A stretch of DNA of 5,068 nt, from contig VGFB01000381.1 of NCBI GenBank assembly GCA_016869015.1, positions 1 to 5,068 on the forward strand. Direction: 5' to 3'. The notes under the pieces are model-generated. The model had not been told where the DNA came from and searched no databases. It was given only the letters and a program-made list of their open reading frames with translations. Below are positions 1-5,068 of the stretch, piece after piece. Numbering within the stretch: the stretch's first letter is position 1; each line of letters opens with the position of its first letter. The DNA is from Armatimonadota bacterium (GTDB taxonomy: Bacteria; Armatimonadota; Zipacnadia; Zipacnadales; VGFC01). The position numbers were made by a program, and so were the translations under genes.

Positions 1-1
1 G

Positions 2-439
2 GGGACCGGCGAGGTGACCGAGAACCTCTTCTCGCTGTACGTCACCGACCGGTGCTGCGAGCTTCCGGGCGGACACCCGGCGGTCGATCCGGCTGAGCGC
101 GAGAAGCGGACGCGCGCGCATCTGGCCGCCGGCGCGCCCTTCGATGAGTGGAAGGGCGACCCGTTCCTGGCGCTGTACATGTACATGCAGCTCCAGGAGG
201 CCTTCGGCTGGGAAGCCTACAAGCGCGTCTTCGCGGAGTACCGCGCGGCGCCGGACGCCGAGTTGCCCAAGAACGACGACGAGAAGCGCGATCAGTGGAT
301 GGTGCGGTTCTCGCGGACCGTCGGGCGCAACCTCGGCCCCTTCTTCCAGACCTGGGGCGTGCCCACCTCAGACCAGGCGCGGGCCTCGATCGCCGACCTG
401 CCGGAGTGGATGCCCGAGGGCTTCCCGCCGACGCCGTGA
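2..439 (+). CDS. M60-like (enhancin/mucinase type) metallopeptidase, C-terminal fragment
   Basis: The frame is open from the left window edge, so the gene starts upstream; 145 residues and the TGA stop are visible. The first residues read GTGEVTENLFSLYV. In the M60/enhancin gluzincin family a stretch of this kind follows the HExxH helix and supplies the downstream glutamate of the HExxH-(8-28)-E signature, so E4 of the fragment is the likely third zinc ligand (family knowledge). The rest fits the family C-terminal subdomain: a helical part with DPFLALYMYMQLQEAFGWEAY (split about residues 56-76), then DQWMVRFSRTVGRNLGPFF and WGVPTS near residues 97-123, ending in a proline-rich tail. M60 enzymes are usually secreted and cleave glycosylated proteins such as mucins. 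The HExxH motif, any signal peptide and accessory domains lie outside the window, so activity and location cannot be judged. A GTG at 14 is internal, not the start. Confidence 0.82.
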   Translation, partial: GTGEVTENLFSLYVTDRCCELPGGHPAVDPAEREKRTRAHLAAGAPFDEWKGDPFLALYMYMQLQEAFGWEAYKRVFAEYRAAPDAELPKNDDEKRDQWMVRFSRTVGRNLGPFFQTWGVPTSDQARASIADLPEWMPEGFPPTP

Positions 440-497
440 AGGGACGGCGTCTCGGGTCTCGGGTTGACGGCAACGACGGCGGGGGCGCGCTTCCGCC

Positions 498-507
498 AAG
501 GGGGAGG
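498..507 (+). promoter_or_regulatory. Ribosome binding site setting the start of the 70-aa membrane protein
   Basis: The purine run AAGGGGGAGG lies directly before the ATG at 509, with the AAGGGG core about 5 nt upstream. It favours this ATG over an in-frame upstream start at 464, whose extra 15 residues look like translated leader. Confidence 0.6.
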
Positions 508-508
508 C

Positions 509-721
509 ATGGAGTCGCCGACCAAGTACGTCCTGATCGCCGGGCTCTACCTCCTGGGCGTCATCGGGGGGCTGGTGTTCGGCTGTCACGTGGGCGAGGC
601 GATCGGGCGGCACTGGGAGCGCCCCATCCCCGGCCTCCTCGCCGGCGCGGGGATCGGGGGCACGCTGGGCTGCTTGGCCATGTATGCGGTGGTGAGGTGG
701 GTGCTGATGGGGATGGAGTAG
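509..721 (+). CDS. Small two-helix membrane protein, glycine-rich, unknown function
   Basis: This is a 70-residue protein starting MESPTKYVLIAGLYLLG. I do not recognise a named family. Two hydrophobic helices are visible: about residues 7-28, and about residues 41-66 containing the small-residue run GLLAGAGIGGTLG. A short charged, probably solvent-exposed loop (GRHWERP, 33-39) separates them. The glycine spacing resembles GxxxG-type helix packing and glycine-zipper membrane proteins, so self-association in the membrane is a reasonable inference but not shown. The ATG at 509 is chosen because of the strong purine-rich site just before it. The gene begins 69 bp after the peptidase stop with no clear terminator between, so co-transcription is possible. 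It ends 31 bp before the repeat array. Its function cannot be assigned from sequence alone. Confidence 0.6.
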   Translation: MESPTKYVLIAGLYLLGVIGGLVFGCHVGEAIGRHWERPIPGLLAGAGIGGTLGCLAMYAVVRWVLMGME

Positions 722-752
722 ACGGCTCTGCGGTACCGGGCCATCTGCTTGG

Positions 753-1379
753 CTCAGGCTGACCGCCGCGGGGAGCCGACGTGGCGTTCGGGACTGTCCA
801 AGCCCGCGATCGCGCCGTATGCGATTGCGGGCGCGTGGACTGTCCCCTGTTTCCGTCAAGGTGGTAGCTCCCCCGGCCCACAAGGCCAACGGGGGACAGT
901 CCATGCGTCTCAGGCTGACCGCCGCGGAGAGCCGACGTGGCGTTCGGGACTGTCCAAGCCCGCGATCGCGCCGTATGCGATTGCGGGCGCATGGACTGTC
1001 CCCTGTTTCCGTCGAGGTGGTAGCTCCCCCGGCCCACAAGGCCAACGGGGGACAGTCCATGCGTCTCAGGCTGACCGCCGCGGAGAGCCGACGCGGCGTT
1101 CGGGACTGTCCAAGCCCGCGATCGCGCCGTATGGGATTGCGGGCGCATGGACTGTCCCCTGTTTCCGTCAAGGTGGTAGCTCCCCCGGCCTACAAGGCCA
1201 ACGGGGGACAGTCCATGCGTCTCAGGCTGACCGCCGCGGAGAGCCGACGTGGCGTTCGGGACTGTCCAAGCCCGCGATCGCGACGTATGCGATTGCGGGC
1301 GCATGGACTGTCCCCTGTTTTCGTCGAGGTGGTGGCTCCCCCGGCCTACAAGGCCAACGGGGGACAGTCCATGCGTCTC
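753..1379. repeat. Tandem array: four 156-bp units with internal hairpins
   Basis: Four head-to-tail copies occupy 753-908, 909-1064, 1065-1220 and 1221-1376, each exactly 156 bp. They differ at about nine positions and have no indels. Each starts CTCAGGCTGACC, and the array ends with a 3-bp partial copy (CTC, 1377-1379). In each unit GGACTGTCC occurs twice and its reverse form GGACAGTCC once. Between the two forward copies lies a GC-rich hairpin (802-812 with 822-832 in unit 1, one G-T pair). A 16-bp inverted repeat with a 44-nt loop (988-1003 with 1048-1063 in unit 2; one mismatch in unit 1) joins the second forward motif to the reverse motif. Variants are shared in a mosaic way: units 1 and 3 share one base in the loop and units 2 and 4 the other, while another site splits 1+2 from 3+4. 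The 156-bp period is a multiple of three and stop-poor, so several frames stay open; most substitutions in the 819-1553 frame change amino acids, which argues against coding. Confidence 0.95.
790..847 (+). repeat. Forward composite hairpin element (first of four: also 946-1003, 1102-1159, 1258-1315)
   Basis: The 58-bp element has a left end GGGACTGTCCAAG, a 29-nt hairpin core (10-bp stem, CCCGCGATCG with CGATTGCGGG, one G-T pair) and a right end CGCATGGACTGTCCCC. In unit 1 the right end reads CGCGTGG instead of CGCATGG. The outer ends can themselves pair, apart from the central base of GGACWGTCC, so the whole element can fold as one long imperfect hairpin. This layout resembles REP/BIME-type palindromic elements or a small non-autonomous mobile element. 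No transposase is present in the window. Confidence 0.7.
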
Positions 1380-1427
1380 GATCCCGTCCCGCAGGCGCGG
1401 GACGGGATCGAGACTTGGACAGTCCCC
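1360..1427 (-). repeat. Inverted composite hairpin element closing the array, with a different core
   Basis: Read on the minus strand, this 68-bp element has the same ends as the forward elements (GGGGACTGTCCAAG on the left, CGCATGGACTGTCCCC on the right) but an unrelated core. The core is a perfect 16-bp stem (1376-1391 with 1398-1413, TCTCGATCCCGTCCCG and its complement) around a 6-nt loop; a further G-C pair at 1375/1414 and one inside the loop can extend it. It faces the last forward element (1258-1315) across the 44-nt spacer. There is no U-run after the stem on either strand, so it is not an obvious intrinsic terminator, although it lies between convergent genes. Confidence 0.75.
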
Positions 1428-1483
1428 AACGGCAACGGCCGCTCGCCAGCCGCCAACGGGGTGTGCTCCATGTGTGGGTGCCT

Positions 1484-1561
1484 CTACTGCACCTTGCACG
1501 ATTGCTCATCCACCTCCACGACCGCCAAGGGGTCCCACGCGCCGTCCGCGTAGAACTCCAT
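1484..1561 (-). CDS. Possible 25-aa microprotein or remnant of a longer reading frame
   Basis: The minus strand encodes MEFYADGAWDPLAVVEVDEQ followed by SCKVQ and a TAG stop. It lies in the same frame as the zinc-ribbon gene: TGA, one glycine codon, then this ATG. Composition looks coding: 23 of 25 codons end in G or C and the residue mix is balanced, unlike the arginine/proline-rich shadow frames nearby. The pattern DGxW-P-AVVEV-CKV faintly recalls small Tudor-like beta-barrel modules; that is a guess from a short stretch. No well-spaced ribosome binding site is visible (a GAGG sits 1 nt from the ATG), so translation could depend on coupling. Alternatives are a C-terminal extension cut off by a TGA mutation, or the head of a gene lost beyond 1484. 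Confidence 0.35.
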   Translation of the reverse strand: MEFYADGAWDPLAVVEVDEQSCKVQ

Positions 1562-1564
1562 GCC

Positions 1565-1957
1565 TCAGCGCCGCGCTCCCCCCCTCAGCTTATCTAGCCA
1601 TGGGTACAAGCACAAGGCGCCCAGCGCGAGCACGACGAAGGCGATGGTCCCGATCGCCACACCCTCGAGGGCACTGCCCTCCAGGTAGCCGCAGAGCGCG
1701 CCAAACGCGACGGCGGGACCGACAGCCTGCGCGATGCAGCGGCGGACGAGGAGGCGGCGCGCTCGCTCCTGATCCGGAGCGTCCACTGCATCCGCGTTCG
1801 TCTGGCCGCGCGTGCATGGCGGTTCGTCAGACCCGCTCCCCTGCAACTCACCGCCCTCGGGTCCCGGCGTCGCGCCCGCTGCGGGGAGGGCGGCTCCACA
1901 GTCACAGATCTCGTAGTCGTCCGGGGATTCCCGTCCACAGTCCCGGCACTCCCGCAT
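1565..1957 (-). CDS. Zinc-ribbon protein with two transmembrane helices
   Basis: This 130-residue protein begins MRECRDCGRESPDDYEICDC. Cysteines 4, 7, 18 and 20 form a CxxC-x10-CxC arrangement typical of short zinc-ribbon heads, so one structural zinc is expected. A polar, disordered-looking linker (about 25-66) leads to a basic stretch (65-73) and two hydrophobic segments (about 74-92 and 98-119), followed by a short basic tail (DKLRGGARR). The likely topology is a cytosolic zinc ribbon and linker with a C-terminal membrane hairpin, as in many small bacterial zinc-ribbon membrane proteins of unknown role. The start is supported by AAGGGGAG six bases upstream. It converges on the plus-strand 70-aa membrane protein, with the repeat block between them. 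The specific function is unknown; the fold assignment is good but the role is not. Confidence 0.78.
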   Translation of the reverse strand: MRECRDCGRESPDDYEICDCGAALPAAGATPGPEGGELQGSGSDEPPCTRGQTNADAVDAPDQERARRLLVRRCIAQAVGPAVAFGALCGYLEGSALEGVAIGTIAFVVLALGALCLYPWLDKLRGGARR

Positions 1958-1963
1958 ACGCGA

Positions 1964-1971
1964 CTCCCCTT
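1964..1971 (-). promoter_or_regulatory. Ribosome binding site of the zinc-ribbon gene
   Basis: On the minus strand AAGGGGAG lies 6 nt before the ATG at 1957. It fixes the start just ahead of the first zinc-ligand cysteine and rules out longer N-termini. Confidence 0.65.
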
Positions 1972-2133
1972 CCCGGGAGGATTCGGTTCCAGACGCAACC
2001 CAGTATCACCTCAGCCACGGCCACCGCCTCGACCGGCCCGACACATGGGCACCTCAGGCCCGTCCTGAGAGGACGCTCTCGGAGACCAAGGGCCCTGAGC
2101 CCACTACCTTCGTGCCGGCGCTCTCACGTCCCT

Positions 2134-3237
2134 TCACTGAGGTTCTGGTCGCGTGAACCCGTCGATTGCCGCGCGCGGGATCAGATATCCCCGGAGGAAG
2201 GGCTTGTGAGGGGGCGCGGCGGCGGTGGTGATGTACTGGACGGCGTAGACCGAGCGGTCGGGCAGCTCGACCCAGCCCGAGTAGCCCCAGTCGGGGACCT
2301 CCGGGTTGTCGTCGTCATCCAGGATGGCCCAGTGGGCCTGGGGCGCCGGGGGATCGGTCAGGGGCGTCGGCCGGAGGGCGGCGCCCGGCGGCTCGAGGTA
2401 GGCGCCGAAGCAGTGCCCGGCCTGCGGCGCGCCGACGCGCGTGGTCAGGAAGACCTCGCCGGTCGAGAGCAGCCCGACCGAGGGGCGGCCCATGTACAGC
2501 CACGGGCCGCTGCCGTAGAGGTCGCCCCAGGTGCGCCCGCCATCGCGGGAGATGGCCTTCAGCCCGTTCTGTACGCCCGCCTCGTCGTCTCGCATGTAGC
2601 AGACGATCTCGCCGGTGGGCAGCTCGACGAAGTCGCCCTCGTTCGGCTGCCGCGCGTCGTGCCGCGCCACGAGCAGTGGCCCGGACCATGTGCGCCCCAG
2701 GTCCTCTGAGCGGAAGAGCACCTGGTACTGGCGCCAGTCGTTGTCCTCCTCGAAGCTCGTGATCCCGATCAGCAGCGTACCGTCGGCCAGTTGGGTGATT
2801 GAGGGCACGATGCCGCCCCGCACTCTCGTCACCTCCGGCCCGCTCCAGCTGCGGCCGTGGTCGGCGCTGCGGAACAGCCAGGTCACCGCCCGGTTGTCGC
2901 CCCACCAGCGGTGTGCGCCCGACGGCGCGTTCTGCGGGATGCAGTCCACCACCAGAAGCAGCGTCCCGTCGTGCAGACGCGTGATCCGCGAGCAGTTCAG
3001 CCACCCGTCGCGCTCTCGCGCCGTCTCCGCGATGACGATGCGGTCGGACCAAGTCTGGCCCTCGTCGGCGCTCCAGCGGACGACGATGGTCGAGACCGGC
3101 CCGCCGCCGTGGCACTCCGACTCCTGGTACGTGACCACGAGGTCGCCGTTGGCGGCCAGCGCCAGATCGGGGAAGCTCTCATGGATCGCGTCGTCGCGGG
3201 ATACGGTGAAGCGCTCGATCATCTCGGCGACCGCCAC
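2134..3237 (-). CDS. Sialidase-fold (BNR/Asp-box) protein, probable cytosolic glycoside hydrolase
   Basis: The 367-residue product is a six-bladed beta-propeller of the sialidase superfamily. Four Asp boxes (SxDxGxxW) are clear: SADEGQTW 56-63, SADHGRSW 124-131, SEDLGRTW 177-184 and SRDGGRTW 230-237. Catalytic-type elements of exo-sialidases can be matched: NEGDFVELPTGEIVCYMR (199-216) gives the Glu plus second Arg, GRPS (250-253) the likely third Arg, and DWGYS (316-320) the tyrosine. The usual N-terminal RIP arginine motif is replaced by SFPD (21-24), so sialic acid specificity is doubtful; a related hydrolase or a sugar-binding propeller is possible. There is no signal peptide or membrane segment, so it is probably cytosolic, acting on imported glycans. 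The GTG start is supported by GGAGGGGG 7 nt upstream; an ATG five codons later is the alternative. A 142-bp gap separates it from the upstream FemAB gene on the same strand. Confidence 0.85.
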   Translation of the reverse strand: MAVAEMIERFTVSRDDAIHESFPDLALAANGDLVVTYQESECHGGGPVSTIVVRWSADEGQTWSDRIVIAETARERDGWLNCSRITRLHDGTLLLVVDCIPQNAPSGAHRWWGDNRAVTWLFRSADHGRSWSGPEVTRVRGGIVPSITQLADGTLLIGITSFEEDNDWRQYQVLFRSEDLGRTWSGPLLVARHDARQPNEGDFVELPTGEIVCYMRDDEAGVQNGLKAISRDGGRTWGDLYGSGPWLYMGRPSVGLLSTGEVFLTTRVGAPQAGHCFGAYLEPPGAALRPTPLTDPPAPQAHWAILDDDDNPEVPDWGYSGWVELPDRSVYAVQYITTAAAPPHKPFLRGYLIPRAAIDGFTRPEPQ

Positions 3238-3244
3238 GGGGTCA

Positions 3245-3252
3245 CCCCCTCC
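3245..3252 (-). promoter_or_regulatory. Ribosome binding site selecting the GTG start of the sialidase-fold gene
   Basis: On the minus strand GGAGGGGG precedes the GTG at 3237 by 7 nt. This is a better site than anything ahead of the ATG five codons downstream. Confidence 0.6.
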
Positions 3253-3258
3253 GCCGCA

Positions 3259-3280
3259 GACTCCGGGCCAAGTGGGAGTC
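3259..3280 (-). promoter_or_regulatory. Possible leader stem-loop before the sialidase-fold gene
   Basis: GACTCC (3259-3264) and GGAGTC (3275-3280) form a 6-bp inverted repeat around a 10-nt loop. It sits 6 nt upstream of the ribosome binding site in the gap after the FemAB gene. It could be an operator or a leader hairpin, but a stem this short may be chance. No convincing -10/-35 pair was found in the gap. Confidence 0.2.
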
Positions 3281-3379
3281 CGCGTTGTGGAATCGCTTGC
3301 GCAATGAACGCGCCCTTACGTGGCACGGCGGGGTGGGTGAAGCGAGAGTGAGAAGTGGGCCTGCCCCCGGAAAGCGCTC

Positions 3380-4435
3380 TCAGCCGCTGCGCAGCTTCAG
3401 CCGAATTCTCCGGACCGACGGCTCCAGAAGAGTGAAGGCGCGGTAGAGAGTGGCAGAGAGCGGCAGGTCCCACTCGCCGATGTATTCGGCGTACCGGGCG
3501 TCGAATCCTGCTTTGAACCGGACGAGGCCGCTGAGGTCTTCGCCGGTTCCCGGGCGGTCGAGCGGGACGCCGCGGAAGTCGTAGGTGTCGCACCCCTGAT
3601 CGCGGGCCCACTGCATCATGCGCCATTGCAGGAGGTAGTTCGGCATGAGGTTGCGCTTGGCGTTCGAGGAGGCGCCGTAGACGTACCAGCACTGCCTGCC
3701 GAGGATGAAGTCGATGGCCCCCCCCAGAACCTGTCCCTCGTGGCGGGCCAGGAACAACCGCCCGAGCCCGCGCTCGATGAGGCAGTCCCAGAGACACTCG
3801 AAGTAGCCCAAGTCCCGGACGTGGAACCCATCCCGCTCGCCCGTTTCCAGCAGCACGGCGTAGAACTCCCGCAGGTCCTCGCGGGTAGCGTCACCCGTGA
3901 CCTCGACCCCTTTGCGCTCGGCCAGGCGGATGTTGTAGCGCGTCTTCGGCTTGAAGCGCGCCAGCAGCGTGTCGTCATCGGCGAGGGGGAACGTCTTCAT
4001 CACGGCGCGGGGCTGGGTGCCGCCGAAGCCCTCATCGGGCACGGGCGCGGGCCGGAAGCCCGCCTTGCGGAGGGCGACCGCGTGTGCCTCGCCCGCGAGC
4101 GGCGGGTCCACCTTCACCAGGATCGCGCGCTGCTCACGAGCCAGGCGGCGCAGGCCCTCCACAACGCAGCCAAGGGCCTCGGCGTTCTGCCAGTCGACCA
4201 CCGGCCCGCGCGGGCAGTAGAGGATGCTCCGGCCGAGCGGGGCCGACCGACGCAGCGCCAACGCCCCGGCCACGATGCGCGGCCCGTCGAGCACGGCCAC
4301 GGTGAAGGGCCTCCAGCCGGTGCGGGACTTCACCTCTCCCCACTCCATGCACTGGAGGACATCGCCCTGCGGCGCGTCGGCCACGAACTGCCGCCAGCGA
4401 CCGGCATCCGCCGGCGAGAGGAGTTCAGTCTCCAT
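3380..4435 (-). CDS. FemAB-family aminoacyltransferase (peptidoglycan peptide bridge ligase type)
   Basis: The 351-residue protein belongs to the FemA/FemB/FemX group with two GNAT-like halves. These enzymes move an amino acid from aminoacyl-tRNA onto the stem peptide of the lipid-linked peptidoglycan precursor at the cytosolic face of the membrane. Visible signatures are ECM-like YCPRGPVVDW (73-82), the basic helix FKPKTRYNIRLAERKGVEV (161-179), the core YVYGASSNAKRNLMPNYLLQ (251-270) with WRMMQWARDQGCDTYDFRGV (271-290), and the C-terminal LVRFKAGFDARYAEYIGEWD (304-323). There is no long coiled-coil insertion, which makes it closer to single-residue FemX-type enzymes than to FemA/FemB of staphylococci. 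The ATG at 4435 is preferred because homology begins there and GAGGA lies 8 nt upstream (4444-4448); an extension to 4546 would only translate the overlapping gene. It overlaps the PBP2 gene end by 11 bp, implying translational coupling. The amino acid added cannot be read from sequence. Confidence 0.85.
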   Translation of the reverse strand: METELLSPADAGRWRQFVADAPQGDVLQCMEWGEVKSRTGWRPFTVAVLDGPRIVAGALALRRSAPLGRSILYCPRGPVVDWQNAEALGCVVEGLRRLAREQRAILVKVDPPLAGEAHAVALRKAGFRPAPVPDEGFGGTQPRAVMKTFPLADDDTLLARFKPKTRYNIRLAERKGVEVTGDATREDLREFYAVLLETGERDGFHVRDLGYFECLWDCLIERGLGRLFLARHEGQVLGGAIDFILGRQCWYVYGASSNAKRNLMPNYLLQWRMMQWARDQGCDTYDFRGVPLDRPGTGEDLSGLVRFKAGFDARYAEYIGEWDLPLSATLYRAFTLLEPSVRRIRLKLRSG

Positions 4436-5068
4436 GGAAACCGTCCTCGGCCGCGTTCGAGGCGACGCGCACGTCAGGCTGTCGGAAGGCGGCCAGGATG
4501 ATCTGGCGGGCGACCATCCCGGCGACGTCGGCCCCATAGCCGCCATGCTCCACGATCACCGCGCACGCGTACCTGGGCTGCTCGTAGGGAGCGAAACACA
4601 CGAACCAGGAATGCAGAGGCTCGTGCTTGCGTATCTCAGCCGAACCCGTCTTCGCCGCCGTCGACACCGGCAACCCTCCCATCGGGCCGCGGGCCGTACC
4701 CTTCCGATGAGTCACCGTGGCGCGCATGCCCTGGCGGACCAACTCGAGGGTCTCAGGCTTGATCCCGGTGTCGCGCGGCGGGAGTTTGGGCCACTCCGCG
4801 GCGCCCAGCCCCGTCTCGGGAGGCCAGATGATCTTCCGGACGATACGAGGTCGGGGCAGGGCCCCTCGGTTCGCAATGGCCGCGGTCGCGAGCGCCATCT
4901 GCAGGGGAGTCGTGCGCAGGTCGCCCTGGCCGATGACGAGGTTCGCGGTGTCGCCCTGGTACCACCGTTCACGCGTCTGCTCCCTCCGGAGCGCGGGCGT
5001 GGGGATCAGGCCCGCTCTCTCCCCCGGAAGTTCGGTCCCGGAGAGCTGCCCCAGGCCGAACTTCGCCC
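4425..5068 (-). CDS. mrdA: Penicillin-binding protein 2 (transpeptidase), C-terminal fragment
   Basis: The frame is open to the right window edge, so the N-terminal part lies outside; 213 residues are visible. The fragment begins AKFGLGQLSGTELPGERAGL, then IPTP, RERWYQGDTANLVIGQGDL and TTPLQMALATAAIANRG, the classic PBP2 order around the active site. The third active-site motif is KTG (fragment residues 139-141, in STAAKTGSAE), followed by HSWFVCFAPY and the beta-strand YACAVIVEHGGYG. The SxxK serine and the SxN motif are upstream of the window. PBP2 is the periplasmic elongation transpeptidase that crosslinks peptidoglycan with the RodA polymerase and MreB system. Here the next gene is a FemAB-type ligase rather than rodA, linking stem-peptide modification with crosslinking. 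The end overlaps the FemAB start (the last residues are EDGFHGD then TGA). Assignment to PBP2 rather than PBP3 rests on the WYxGDTxNLxIGQGDL block. Confidence 0.9.
   Translation of the reverse strand, partial: AKFGLGQLSGTELPGERAGLIPTPALRREQTRERWYQGDTANLVIGQGDLRTTPLQMALATAAIANRGALPRPRIVRKIIWPPETGLGAAEWPKLPPRDTGIKPETLELVRQGMRATVTHRKGTARGPMGGLPVSTAAKTGSAEIRKHEPLHSWFVCFAPYEQPRYACAVIVEHGGYGADVAGMVARQIILAAFRQPDVRVASNAAEDGFHGD

Noticed and set aside
753..1376. CRISPR array
   Set aside because: The units are 156 bp with near-identical sequence throughout; there are no short repeats separated by unique spacers and no cas genes.
753..1427. Integron attC cassette sites
   Set aside because: Paired hairpins of similar size are present, but the conserved GTTRRRY/RYYYAAC ends are not at the stem bases and no cassette genes lie between the copies.
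1470..1553. Plus-strand 27-codon cysteine-rich peptide (MCGCLYCTLHDC)
   Set aside because: It is antisense to the minus-strand stretch at 1484-1561, which has better codon composition, and it lacks a convincing ribosome binding site.
2002..2007. Possible -10 box (GATACT on the minus strand) for the zinc-ribbon gene
   Set aside because: There is no acceptable -35 hexamer at 16-18 bp, so the match may be chance.
2053..2069. Intrinsic terminator after the sialidase-fold gene
   Set aside because: CTCAGG and CCTGAG form only a 6-bp stem with no T-run after it on the minus strand, and it lies about 65 bp past the stop.
1249..2709. Long plus-strand reading frame
   Set aside because: It starts inside the repeat and runs antisense through the zinc-ribbon and sialidase-fold genes; its translation is rich in Arg, Pro and Ser, as expected for a shadow of GC-rich genes.
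2615..3307. Plus-strand reading frame opposite the sialidase-fold gene
   Set aside because: It is antisense to a gene with four clear Asp boxes and has no recognisable domain.
3329..3345. Sigma-54 type promoter (TGGCAC) on the plus strand
   Set aside because: The -12 TTGC element is missing and no plus-strand gene lies downstream.
4436..4546. Longer N-terminus for the FemAB protein
   Set aside because: These 37 codons overlap the PBP2 C-terminus in another frame and read as low-complexity Ser/Pro/Arg; the ATG at 4435 has a ribosome binding site and begins the family-like sequence.

Overview
This is a GC-rich bacterial window whose genes show strong G/C preference at codon third positions. 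It carries parts of two enzyme genes cut by the window edges, two complete larger genes, two small membrane-protein genes, and a block of tandem, hairpin-forming repeats. The 3' end of a penicillin-binding protein 2 gene and a complete FemAB-type ligase gene indicate a peptidoglycan-walled, probably rod-shaped bacterium. M60-type peptidase, sialidase-fold and FemAB genes together are common in environmental lineages such as Armatimonadota and Planctomycetota. That placement is only a guess, because no taxonomic marker is present.

Left part, plus strand: the C-terminal 145 residues of an M60-like (enhancin/mucinase type) metallopeptidase end at 439. A 70-residue protein with two membrane segments follows (509-721). 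Next come four copies of a 156-bp unit (753-1376), each about 97% identical to the others. The array ends in a related inverted element (1360-1427). Thirteen copies of the near-palindrome GGACWGTCC punctuate the block. The array appears to be a tandem duplication of a composite element: a fixed pair of end sequences around a hairpin whose sequence differs between the forward and inverted versions. All the long open frames crossing this block are artefacts of a stop-poor unit whose length is divisible by three.

Right part, minus strand (read from 5068 downward): the 3' end of a PBP2 transpeptidase gene overlaps by 11 bp the start of a FemAB-family gene. The two look like one translationally coupled cell-wall unit. 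After a 142-bp gap comes a 367-residue sialidase-fold protein with four Asp boxes and no signal peptide. After a further 176-bp gap comes a 130-residue protein with an N-terminal zinc ribbon and two membrane segments. Directly behind its stop, in the same frame, is a 25-codon stretch with coding-like composition that stops about 60 bp short of the repeat block. It is either a microprotein or the remnant of a longer reading frame.

The most interesting part is the repeat block: its modular hairpin design, its microhomology-bounded expansion, and its position between two convergent small membrane-protein genes.
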